Positions 8,024 through 15,587 of a stretch of DNA of 37,363 nt are shown here, one piece after another. The notes under the pieces are model-generated. The model searched no databases and was not told where the DNA came from. It worked only from the letters and a program-made list of their open reading frames with translations. Every line of letters starts with the position of its first letter. Position 1 is the stretch's first letter. The position numbers and the translations under genes are program-made. The stretch comes from Vibrio sp. Isolate34 (lineage in GTDB: Bacteria; Pseudomonadota; Gammaproteobacteria; Enterobacterales; Vibrionaceae). The stretch lies in assembly GCF_022397915.1 (NCBI RefSeq), contig NZ_JAKEUO010000029.1, forward strand, positions 1-37,363, given 5' to 3'.

Positions 8024-9517
8024 ATGAGTCAAACAGTGTCACCACCGCTTTACGCTGCAATCGACCTCGGGTCGAACAGTTTTCATATGCTCGTTGTGCG
8101 TCATATCGATGGCAGCGTACAAACCATGGCTAAAATTAAGCGCAAAGTGCGTTTAGCTGCAGGCTTAGATGAAAATAATGCGCTTAGTACTGAAGCCATG
8201 CAGCGCGGTTGGGACTGTTTGAGTCTCTTTGCAGAGCGACTGCAAGATATTCCGAAAGAAAATATCCGCATTGTAGGTACAGCGACCCTACGTACTGCTA
8301 TCAATGTGGATATATTTCTAGAGAAAGCGAACCAGATTCTTGGTTACGACATCAATGTTATCTCTGGTGAAGAAGAAGCTGCGACTATTTATAAGGGCGT
8401 GGCACATACTTCAGGTGGCAGCGGCCGCCGACTGGTAGTAGATATTGGTGGCGCAAGTACCGAGATGATCATCGGTGAAGGCTTCTCGGCGAAAGCACTG
8501 ACCAGCTTAAAAATGGGCTGTGTTACTTGGCTTGAACGCCACTTTAAAGATCGCCAATTAACCGCAACCAACTTTAACAATGCCATTGAAGCGGCAAAGT
8601 CGACGTTGGCTCCGATTCTAGATAGTTACACCGATATCGGATGGGATGTGTGTGTTGGCGCCAGTGGTACCGTTCAGGCACTGCAAGAAATTATGTTAGC
8701 GCAAGGCATGGATGAGGTTATTACTCATGCCAAACTTAAGCGCCTACAGAAACAAGCGATGATCACAGAGCGCTTGGAAGAGCTAGAAATAGAAGGGCTA
8801 ACCCTTGAACGCGCATTAGTGTTCCCAAGTGGCCTTTCTATTCTTATTGCGATTTTTGAGCTGCTTGAAATCGATTCAATGACACTCGCTGGCGGCGCAC
8901 TCCGTGAAGGTCTCGCCTACGAGATGGTTAATGAGCTGCGCCAAGACGATATCCGTGCACGTACCGTCAAGAGCGTACAATCACGCTACCAGATGGACGT
9001 AAGCTACGGTGAACAAGTGGCTGTCGTGGCACAGACCCTGCTAGATCAAGCCGGCGGAGAAGCTTGGGTGTCAGAACCTCAAGCAAGCGTTTTATTACAA
9101 ACCGCAGCCAAGCTTCACGAAATTGGTTTAACCATCGATTTCAAAAAAGGCGGTGAGCACAGCGCTTACCTGCTGCAGAACTTAGACCTGCCTGGCTTCA
9201 CTCGAGCGCAAAAGCACTACTTGGGTGAGTTAACTCGTCGCTACCGTGAACAGTTAACCTCACTACCAGAGCAACACGCTATCTCAGGCACCAGCAGCAA
9301 GCGTATCTTACGTATTCTGCGTTTGGCTATTTTGTTGACTCACCGTCGCAATCCAGCGCTAGAGCCTGAGTTTAAGCTTGCAACCGATGGTAACAATCTG
9401 ACATTGACGCTTTCTAAGCAATGGCTAGCAGACAACCCGCTGACCGCCGCTGAACTAGAGATCGAATCGAATAGACAAACCGATATTGGCTGGCCATTGA
9501 ATATTGAATGCCTCTGA
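8024..9517 (+). CDS. gppA: guanosine-5'-triphosphate,3'-diphosphate pyrophosphatase / exopolyphosphatase GppA
   Basis: The 497-residue protein belongs to the Ppx/GppA branch of the ASKHA fold. The N-terminal phosphate loop AAIDLGSNSFHMLV (about 12-25), GTATLRTA, SGEEEA, VVDIGGASTE (about 140-149) and VGASGTVQA are diagnostic. The C-terminal third resembles the HD-like helical domain (AAKLHEIGLTIDF). GppA converts pppGpp to ppGpp; Ppx relatives degrade polyphosphate. GppA is favoured because of its position directly after rhlB, as in E. coli. The gap is only 6 bp and AAGGAAG within the end of rhlB supplies the ribosome binding site, so the two genes are co-transcribed. Confidence 0.93.
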   Translation: MSQTVSPPLYAAIDLGSNSFHMLVVRHIDGSVQTMAKIKRKVRLAAGLDENNALSTEAMQRGWDCLSLFAERLQDIPKENIRIVGTATLRTAINVDIFLEKANQILGYDINVISGEEEAATIYKGVAHTSGGSGRRLVVDIGGASTEMIIGEGFSAKALTSLKMGCVTWLERHFKDRQLTATNFNNAIEAAKSTLAPILDSYTDIGWDVCVGASGTVQALQEIMLAQGMDEVITHAKLKRLQKQAMITERLEELEIEGLTLERALVFPSGLSILIAIFELLEIDSMTLAGGALREGLAYEMVNELRQDDIRARTVKSVQSRYQMDVSYGEQVAVVAQTLLDQAGGEAWVSEPQASVLLQTAAKLHEIGLTIDFKKGGEHSAYLLQNLDLPGFTRAQKHYLGELTRRYREQLTSLPEQHAISGTSSKRILRILRLAILLTHRRNPALEPEFKLATDGNNLTLTLSKQWLADNPLTAAELEIESNRQTDIGWPLNIECL

Positions 9518-9541
9518 TATTAGTATCTGACGCTAGAAATT

Positions 9542-9578
9542 AAAAAAGCCCAAGTTAGTCTACTAACTTGGGCTTTTT
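9542..9578. terminator. bidirectional terminator between gppA and yhhQ
   Basis: A perfect stem AAAAAGCCCAAGTTAG/CTAACTTGGGCTTTTT with a 4-nt loop has T tracts on both strands. It lies between convergent gppA (plus) and yhhQ (minus) and should serve both. Confidence 0.92.
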
Positions 9579-9617
9579 CCTATCGCTGCATTAATGCTTT
9601 GCGTTACAAATCTAAAC

Positions 9618-10289
9618 TTAAGCGTTAACACCTGTCGCTTTAAAGTCAGGGTTCACAGCGGTTAACTTCTTAACCACGTAATTTAGAAGCACACCGTACA
9701 TTGGCACAAACAGACCTAAGCTGATGATAAGTTTGAATCCGTAATCAACCAACGCAATTTCAGTCCAGTGCTCAGCCATGAATGGATCTGGGCTTTGGTA
9801 GAAAGCAATCGCAAAGAACGCAATGGTATCAATGGCATTACCGAATAGCGTTGAACACGTTGGGGCTACCCACCACTGTTTAAGCTGACGTAAACGGTTG
9901 AAAACATGCACATCTAAGATCTGGCCAAGCAGATAAGCCATGAAACTTGCCGCAGCGATACGTGCAACAAACAAGTTAAACTCGCCGAGTTGGTTAAAGC
10001 CTTGGAATGAACCTTCGAAGAACACCACTGACAAAAAGTAAGAAACGGCCAGTGCAGGTAGCATCACTAAGAAAATGATTTTACGAGCAAGCTGCGCACC
10101 AAAAATGCGAACAGTCAGATCAGTCGCTAGGAAGATAAACGGGAAAGTGAAAGCACCCCAAGTGGTGTGCATACCGAAGACGGTAAAAGGGAGCTGAACC
10201 AAATAATTGCTTGATGCAATAATGATCAAATGGAACAAAACTAATAGTGCTAGGGCTTTGCGCTGTTGCGCAGGGGTAAAGTTACTCAT
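9618..10289 (-). CDS. yhhQ: queuosine precursor transporter YhhQ
   Basis: This is an integral membrane protein of 223 residues from ATG 10289, chosen because AAAGGT lies 6 nt upstream and is part of the riboswitch; the open frame extends 17 codons further through the riboswitch, which cannot be coding. It has about six hydrophobic helices and the family signatures FPFIFLATDLTVRIFG (about 51-66) and GNAIDTIAFF (about 148-157). The YhhQ family (COG1738) imports 7-deazaguanine precursors (preQ0/preQ1) used to make queuosine in tRNA. The preQ1 aptamer directly upstream supports this role independently. Confidence 0.92.
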   Translation of the reverse strand: MSNFTPAQQRKALALLVLFHLIIIASSNYLVQLPFTVFGMHTTWGAFTFPFIFLATDLTVRIFGAQLARKIIFLVMLPALAVSYFLSVVFFEGSFQGFNQLGEFNLFVARIAAASFMAYLLGQILDVHVFNRLRQLKQWWVAPTCSTLFGNAIDTIAFFAIAFYQSPDPFMAEHWTEIALVDYGFKLIISLGLFVPMYGVLLNYVVKKLTAVNPDFKATGVNA

Positions 10290-10294
10290 GCTGT

Positions 10295-10331
10295 ACCTTT
10301 TTAGTTTGGTTTGGGGGTGAGGGAACCCAAA
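10295..10331 (-). promoter_or_regulatory. preQ1-I riboswitch controlling yhhQ
   Basis: On the minus strand the P1 stem TTTGGG/CCCAAA encloses a loop reading TTCCCTCACC, and an A-rich tail CCAAACTAAAAAGG follows. The pattern GGTTC...CACCC plus an ACTAA-containing tail is the class I preQ1 aptamer signature (compare the Bacillus queC aptamer). The loop CCT can pair with AGG in the tail, forming the H-type pseudoknot. That AGG is the Shine-Dalgarno of yhhQ, so ligand binding would block translation initiation. Confidence 0.82.
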
Positions 10332-10422
10332 TCGAGTCATTTCTTCGAATAAACTAAGAAAGCTCTTACCAATAATGTGAATTAAGAATGTTTCTATAAT
10401 TTGCTCTATCGAGCGGCGGGCG

Positions 10423-10450
10423 ATTATACATTAATCAATATTGGCTGCAA
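10423..10450 (-). promoter_or_regulatory. candidate yhhQ promoter
   Basis: On the minus strand a perfect -10 TATAAT (10423-10428) sits 16 bp from a weak -35 TTGCAG (10445-10450), about 90 bp upstream of the preQ1 aptamer. The -10 is convincing and the -35 is poor. Confidence 0.5.
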
Positions 10451-10559
10451 TGGTGAGAACAAACGCAAACGTTTATTCTCACTTTTATTGGTGAATAGCG
10501 TTAGAAACTATGTTTTAAAAGCCAGGTTTAAAAGCTACATTTAGAAGCGGTGCTAAAAG

Positions 10560-10871
10560 TTAAAAACCGCGCTTAAAAAGCGCCGCGAGATAATCAAACT
10601 CTTCTCGGCTCTCTTCTGCGTTCAACGACTCAAACCAGATTGATTCGCTGTAATGTTCAGACTTTAAAAACATCCGACAATCTTCAAAATCGATCAACCA
10701 AGAGTGCATGTCGGCGTCCCATTGCTTTTCAATTACAGAAGCAGACAACAATGCCACCAGCTTTTCACCTAACACTTCGTAAGAATCAAAATCAAAACTT
10801 GGAGACGTAATCAATAAACGCCCTTCCTCAGCCAAATACTCTCTTAAGCCAAATTCTGTTTGTGTTGTCAT
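10560..10871 (-). CDS. small conserved protein of unknown function (DUF3630-like)
   Basis: The 103-residue protein is acidic, without signal peptide or membrane segment. It has a mixed alpha/beta pattern with conserved-looking aromatic positions (SWLIDFEDCRMFLKSEHYSESIWFESLN, of which WLIDFEDCRMFLK is the core strand region). I think it resembles DUF3630 proteins of Vibrio, but that is from memory. It lies 65 bp downstream of recQ on the same strand and may be its operon partner. No function can be read from the sequence. Confidence 0.6.
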   Translation of the reverse strand: MTTQTEFGLREYLAEEGRLLITSPSFDFDSYEVLGEKLVALLSASVIEKQWDADMHSWLIDFEDCRMFLKSEHYSESIWFESLNAEESREEFDYLAALFKRGF

Positions 10872-10936
10872 GTCCCTATCAACCTTATTCTTTTTCTATG
10901 ATCTCGTCGCTTTTAGAGGCTAAGCGACTCTGCAAA

Positions 10937-12775
10937 TTAACCGTGTGTCGTGATGTGTTCTTGAATCAAATCTAAGAATGGGTCTGCGTACTTATCAAGT
11001 TTACGTTGACCAACACCGTTAACCGCCAACATCTCACCGTATGAGGTAGGCAATACTTCAGCCATATCAATCAAGGTCGCATCACTGAATACCACATAAG
11101 GTGGTAAACCATCTTCATCAGCAATCGACTTCCGTAGCTTACGCAGTTTGGCAAACAGCTTCTTATCGTAGTTCTTGCTGCTGAGTTTATCGGACTTAGC
11201 ACTGCGCACCGCCGTATCCAAACGAGGCACAGCCAATTCCAAAGACATCTCACCACGCAGTAGCGGACGTGCTTCTTCTGTTAGCTGTAATGTCGAATTA
11301 CGGGTGATGTTCTGGAACAGCAAACCTTTGTGAATCAGCTGACGGAAGATACTGATCCAGTAATCATGGCTGTGGTCGCGGCCAATACCGTAAGTAGACA
11401 GCTTATCGTGACCATTATCGCGCACACGGATGTTCTGCATGCCACGCATCACTTCAACTACGTAGCCCATACCAAATGACTGATTGACACGGTACACACA
11501 AGACAACGCCTTCTGCGCCTCTTGGGTCGCATCAAAGTGTTTTGGCGGATCCAAACAGATATCGCAGTTACCACATTGTTTCTCACGATATTCGCCAAAG
11601 TAGTTGAGCAGCACCTGACGACGACAGGTTTGCGCTTCAGCAAAGGCACTCATCGCGTTTAGCTTGTGCATCTCGACCTGTTTTTGAGGGCCTTCTTCTT
11701 TCTCATCCAGCATACGACGCAACCAACCCATATCAGCCGGGTCAAACAGCATCATGGCTTCAGCAGGCAAACCATCACGACCAGCACGGCCAGTCTCTTG
11801 ATAGTAAGACTCGATGTTACGTGGAATATCAAAGTGCACCACAAAACGAACGTTGGGTTTGTTGATGCCCATACCAAACGCTACGGTCGCGACAACAATC
11901 TGGATATCATCACGTTGGAAGGCTTCTTGAACGTAAGCACGCTCATCAGTGTCCATGCCAGCGTGATAACCCGCGGCGCGAATACCGTTATTGCACAGCT
12001 TCTCGGTCACCATTTCTACTTTCTTGCGACTACCGCAATAGATGATGCCGCAATTGCCCTTTTGTGTTTCTAAGTAGCGAACCACCTGTGACACGGGCTT
12101 ATGCTTCTCAACTAGGTTATAGCGAATGTTAGGACGATCAAAACTACCCAAGTAGGTATGTGGATCCACCAGCTGCAGGCGCGAGATAATATCTTTACGT
12201 GTTGCATCGTCGGCGGTTGCCGTTAGCGCCATATAAGGCACATGCGGGAAATACTGTTTAAGTTGGCCTAATGATGCGTATTCCGGACGGAAGTCATGCC
12301 CCCATTGAGAGATACAGTGCGCTTCATCCACCGCAATCATCGAAAGCGGTAAACCTTGAAGACGTTCGATAAAATCGCGCATCAACACACGCTCTGGCGA
12401 CACATAGACCATCTTCAATTGGCCCGAATTCATGCGATTAAACACACTCATCAGTTGGTCACGTGGCATTGAAGAGTTAATGCACTCAGCCGCGACACCG
12501 TTCGCCTTCAGTTGGTCGACTTGGTCTTTCATCAGCGAGATCAGCGGTGAGATAACCAGAGTGAGCCCTTCACGAACCAAAGCTGGAATCTGGTAACACA
12601 GTGACTTACCACCACCGGTTGGCATAATCACCAAGCTGTCTCTGCCTTCAACGGCCAGATCAATGACCTCTTGCTGACCATCGCGAAAGCTTTGATAGCC
12701 AAACACATCTTGGAGGATGTTTTGCGCATCATTCGCGGGAGTCGGTATTTGCTCAGCAATCAGAGTGGCGGTCAT
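10937..12775 (-). CDS. recQ: ATP-dependent DNA helicase RecQ
   Basis: RecQ is a 3'-5' DNA helicase of recombination and fork repair. From ATG 12775 the protein is 612 residues (E. coli 609). The open frame runs 53 codons further upstream, but that part is unlike RecQ, whereas ATG 12775 has AGGA six bases before it and matches the family N-terminus. Visible parts: FGYQSFRDGQ near the start, Walker A PTGGGKS, DEAH (VDEAHCISQWGHDFRP), QETGRAGRDG, the zinc-binding Cys set of the RQC region (CRR...CGNCDIC, about 370-400) and a C-terminal HRDC domain (SYGEMLAVNGVGQRKLDKY). It is divergent from rarD and probably co-transcribed with the small gene downstream. Confidence 0.95.
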   Translation of the reverse strand: MTATLIAEQIPTPANDAQNILQDVFGYQSFRDGQQEVIDLAVEGRDSLVIMPTGGGKSLCYQIPALVREGLTLVISPLISLMKDQVDQLKANGVAAECINSSMPRDQLMSVFNRMNSGQLKMVYVSPERVLMRDFIERLQGLPLSMIAVDEAHCISQWGHDFRPEYASLGQLKQYFPHVPYMALTATADDATRKDIISRLQLVDPHTYLGSFDRPNIRYNLVEKHKPVSQVVRYLETQKGNCGIIYCGSRKKVEMVTEKLCNNGIRAAGYHAGMDTDERAYVQEAFQRDDIQIVVATVAFGMGINKPNVRFVVHFDIPRNIESYYQETGRAGRDGLPAEAMMLFDPADMGWLRRMLDEKEEGPQKQVEMHKLNAMSAFAEAQTCRRQVLLNYFGEYREKQCGNCDICLDPPKHFDATQEAQKALSCVYRVNQSFGMGYVVEVMRGMQNIRVRDNGHDKLSTYGIGRDHSHDYWISIFRQLIHKGLLFQNITRNSTLQLTEEARPLLRGEMSLELAVPRLDTAVRSAKSDKLSSKNYDKKLFAKLRKLRKSIADEDGLPPYVVFSDATLIDMAEVLPTSYGEMLAVNGVGQRKLDKYADPFLDLIQEHITTHG

Positions 12776-12954
12776 TATGGTTCCTAATCGAGGTATGAAA
12801 TCAGCAAGCATCATTCGCAAGCAAGTCGCACATTGTAGAGGGGAACGCTGGCGAATTAAACCGCAAATTGTTAGGTGAAAAGGGTTAACGCTCCTATACT
12901 GACCAACTCTCTTATAAATCTTATTAATAAGCACTCAGTGCTAGAGAAAGATGC

Positions 12955-13863
12955 ATGACACAAGAAGAACAACAACGTACGCGCCAAGGAATTTTGCTTG
13001 CAGTTGGTGCCTACACGATGTGGGGTATCGCCCCTATATATTTCAAATCTTTAAGTGAAGTTTCCCCATTTGAGATTCTCAGCCACCGTGTAGTATGGTC
13101 TTTTTTCCTACTCGCTTTTTTACTACACGTTAGTCGCAGTTGGCGTAAAGTGCGCGACACCCTAACCTCAAAGCCAAAAATGCTCTATTTGGTGGCGACC
13201 TCTATCTTGGTGGGTGCTAACTGGCTGATCTTTATCTGGGCGGTAAACTCCAATCACATGCTCGATGCCAGTTTGGGGTATTACATCAATCCACTGATTA
13301 ACGTATTGCTCGGGATGTTGTTCCTTGGCGAGCGTTTACGTAAGCTTCAATGGTTTGCGGTCGCCCTTGCGGCAATTGGCGTGATCATTCAATTGATCGC
13401 GTTTGGCTCTGTGCCAATTGTTGCGATTGCCCTAGCCTTCAGTTTCGGTTTCTATGGTCTATTGCGTAAAAAAGTTAGCTTAGAAGCGCAAACGGGCCTA
13501 TTCATTGAAACATTAGTGATGCTGCCTATCGCCGCAACATACTTGTTGTTTATCGCAGACAGTCCAACTTCAGATTTCTCGATGAACCCGATGCAGCTTA
13601 ACCTATTACTGATTGCAGCAGGTGTTATCACCACGGTTCCGTTGCTTTGTTTTACTGGTGCAGCAACCCGCTTGAAGCTATCGACACTCGGCTTCTTCCA
13701 GTACATAGGCCCGAGCTTGATGTTCTTGTTGGCGGTCCTTATCTATGGTGAAGCCTTTACCAGTGACAAAGCGATCACCTTCGCCTTCATCTGGGGCGCT
13801 CTGGTTATCTTTAGCTTTGATGGCCTGCGTCACAGCAAAAAGAACAAGCGCGCGAAACAGTAG
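12955..13863 (+). CDS. rarD: EamA-type permease RarD
   Basis: This is a ten-helix DMT-superfamily permease of 302 residues. The N-terminal GAYTMWGIAPIYFKSL (about 18-33), HRVVWS (about 44-49) and GYYINPLINVLLG (about 106-118) are characteristic of RarD proteins. The tail is short and basic (HSKKNKRAKQ). The founding member was named from a chloramphenicol phenotype in Pseudomonas, but the substrate is not established. The gene is divergent from recQ with a 180-bp gap holding both promoters. Its terminator reaches to within a few bases of the next gene. Confidence 0.9.
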   Translation: MTQEEQQRTRQGILLAVGAYTMWGIAPIYFKSLSEVSPFEILSHRVVWSFFLLAFLLHVSRSWRKVRDTLTSKPKMLYLVATSILVGANWLIFIWAVNSNHMLDASLGYYINPLINVLLGMLFLGERLRKLQWFAVALAAIGVIIQLIAFGSVPIVAIALAFSFGFYGLLRKKVSLEAQTGLFIETLVMLPIAATYLLFIADSPTSDFSMNPMQLNLLLIAAGVITTVPLLCFTGAATRLKLSTLGFFQYIGPSLMFLLAVLIYGEAFTSDKAITFAFIWGALVIFSFDGLRHSKKNKRAKQ

Positions 13864-13904
13864 CACTGATCGTTTTTTACAAGACAATCTATAAATACAG
13901 AGAT

Positions 13905-13944
13905 AAGCTTGGTTGAATTGATGATAATTTAACCAAGCTTTTTT
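13905..13944 (+). terminator. rarD terminator abutting the AraC-family gene
   Basis: The stem AAGCTTGGTT/AACCAAGCTT with a 16-nt loop is followed by TTTT (13941-13944). It ends five bases before the start codon of the next gene, leaving no room for a Shine-Dalgarno there. Confidence 0.8.
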
Positions 13945-13949
13945 ATGCC

Positions 13950-14744
13950 ATGGATAAAGTCCACTACTACTCGACACCTAGCCAAGATATCAGCCTGATC
14001 CAAGCTCAATACCAAGAGTTTGCCTTTCAGCGCCACTATCATTTGGACTTTCACATCGGCCTAATCACTCAGGGTCAGCAAAAGTTTGTCTATAAAGGGA
14101 CAAGCTACCACGCTGGTGCTGGACAAGTGGTGATGATGCCACCTGATGAACTGCATGACGGCCATTCAAAGCTAGAATCTGGATACCAAGTGAGTGTATT
14201 TGCTGTGTCGCCGCAATGGCTGGGCGATCTTGCCGATCACAGAGAAAATGGTCACGCGTTAAGCTTTTCCGAGTTGATCCTCTCCGATCAAGCGACTTTT
14301 TTACAATTGTGCAACCTTCATGGGCTGCTTATCAATCCAAACATCAGTCAACTCGCTCAAGATTGCCTACCGTTCGAAGGTTTTTCGACAATAGTTGATC
14401 GTTACGCGCAGTTTGGATCGAAAACTCAGGTGCAACTTGGTACTCAGTCGGTTAACACGCTCAAAGACTATTTGATGGCAAACCTCGACCAACCGGTACG
14501 CCTAGAGCAGCTGTCTGAACTGTGCGATCTCACCACCACACAGTTTCAGCGCCATTTTAAAAACAAGATGGGCATTACCCCTTATGCTTGGCTAAGCCGT
14601 TTACGTATGGAACAAGGCATGCGACTGATTAAGTCAGGTGTGGGCGGAACCGAGGTCGCTCATCAAGTGGGATTTTACGATCAAGCCCATTTCTCAAAGG
14701 CATTTAAGACCGCATTTGGTGTTTCCCCGTCGAAAATTAACTAA
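13950..14744 (+). CDS. AraC-family transcriptional regulator
   Basis: The 264-residue protein has an N-terminal cupin-like sensor (FQRHYHLDFHIGLITQG, GAGQVVMMPPDELHDG) and a C-terminal double helix-turn-helix (about 170-264, including LEQLSELCDLTTTQFQRHFK and GFYDQAHFSKAFKTAFGVSPS). Such proteins usually bind a small ligand and activate a neighbouring gene. The next gene encodes a LysE/RhtB exporter 90 bp downstream, so the regulator most likely controls export of an amino acid or related molecule (inference). The start is uncertain: ATG 13950 has no ribosome binding site and lies against a terminator, but an in-frame stop at 13914 excludes a longer protein. Confidence 0.88.
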   Translation: MDKVHYYSTPSQDISLIQAQYQEFAFQRHYHLDFHIGLITQGQQKFVYKGTSYHAGAGQVVMMPPDELHDGHSKLESGYQVSVFAVSPQWLGDLADHRENGHALSFSELILSDQATFLQLCNLHGLLINPNISQLAQDCLPFEGFSTIVDRYAQFGSKTQVQLGTQSVNTLKDYLMANLDQPVRLEQLSELCDLTTTQFQRHFKNKMGITPYAWLSRLRMEQGMRLIKSGVGGTEVAHQVGFYDQAHFSKAFKTAFGVSPSKIN

Positions 14745-14833
14745 GTGTTGATAATTTACAATTGAGAGATTCGAAATCACGGTAAGCTGCGCTCAACAAC
14801 TCTCAACAGAACAACCCAGTTATTGGAACAGAT

Positions 14834-15496
14834 ATGAATGAAGTCACCATATTAGTCACCCTCGCCTCTATCCACTTTATTGCCTTGATGAGCCCAGGCC
14901 CTGACTTTGCCCTTGTGGTACAAAACGCAACACGCCACGGACGACAAACTGGCTTATACATTGCTCTGGGATTATCTTGCGGGATCTTGCTGCATTCGCT
15001 TCTAAGTTTAACGGGTATCAGCTATCTGGTTCATCAGCACCCAACTCTTTTCGCCACCATACAGTTAGCTGGCGGTAGCTACTTGCTATATCTCGGTGTT
15101 GGTGCACTAAAAGCAACTTGGCAGATCATTACTCATCACGAAGATGAGACCAATCCTGTCGATTCAAAGGATCTGATTCTCACCAATAAACGTCAGGCCT
15201 TTTCGAAAGGGTTTGCGACTAACATCTTAAACCCAAAGGCCTTAGTGTTTTTCATCAGTTTGATGTCGAGCTTAGTTCCTGCAGACATGTCGCTGTCAGG
15301 CAAAGGCCTTGCTTTGATCATCCTATTTGGCCTTTCACTATTCTGGTTCTCGCTATTGGCGTGGATGCTTTCGACTAAAACCCTACAGAAGAAGCTTAGC
15401 GAAGCAACAGTCTACATTGATGGCCTGTGTGGCGTACTATTCAGCATTATTGGCCTGAGTATTCTTTGGCAGTCGCTGTCTGGTTTAATCGCTTAA
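14834..15496 (+). CDS. LysE/RhtB-family amino-acid exporter
   Basis: The 220-residue membrane protein has about six hydrophobic helices. The family signature MSPGPDFALVVQNATRHGR lies at 19-37, and NPKALVFFISLM (about 137-148) is the second conserved motif. RhtB relatives export homoserine, threonine, lysine, arginine or related metabolites across the inner membrane. The substrate cannot be read from sequence. Pairing with the upstream AraC regulator suggests a ligand-induced efflux unit. Confidence 0.88.
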   Translation: MNEVTILVTLASIHFIALMSPGPDFALVVQNATRHGRQTGLYIALGLSCGILLHSLLSLTGISYLVHQHPTLFATIQLAGGSYLLYLGVGALKATWQIITHHEDETNPVDSKDLILTNKRQAFSKGFATNILNPKALVFFISLMSSLVPADMSLSGKGLALIILFGLSLFWFSLLAWMLSTKTLQKKLSEATVYIDGLCGVLFSIIGLSILWQSLSGLIA

Positions 15497-15587
15497 ATTC
15501 GAATCAATATTACAATTCGTTAACAACGCACTGGCTATCTTATCTTTCCACTGCCAATCTAGCTCTGCATATGAAAAGGAGAAGATC

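Noticed and set aside
12460..12465. A further parS site in recQ
   Set aside because: Only the CACGTG core is present; the flanks (TTGGT, GCATT) do not match the parS arms.
12776..12934. A longer RecQ protein starting at 12934
   Set aside because: The extra 53 codons do not resemble RecQ, overlap the rarD/recQ promoter region, and lack a ribosome binding site; ATG 12775 has AGGA.
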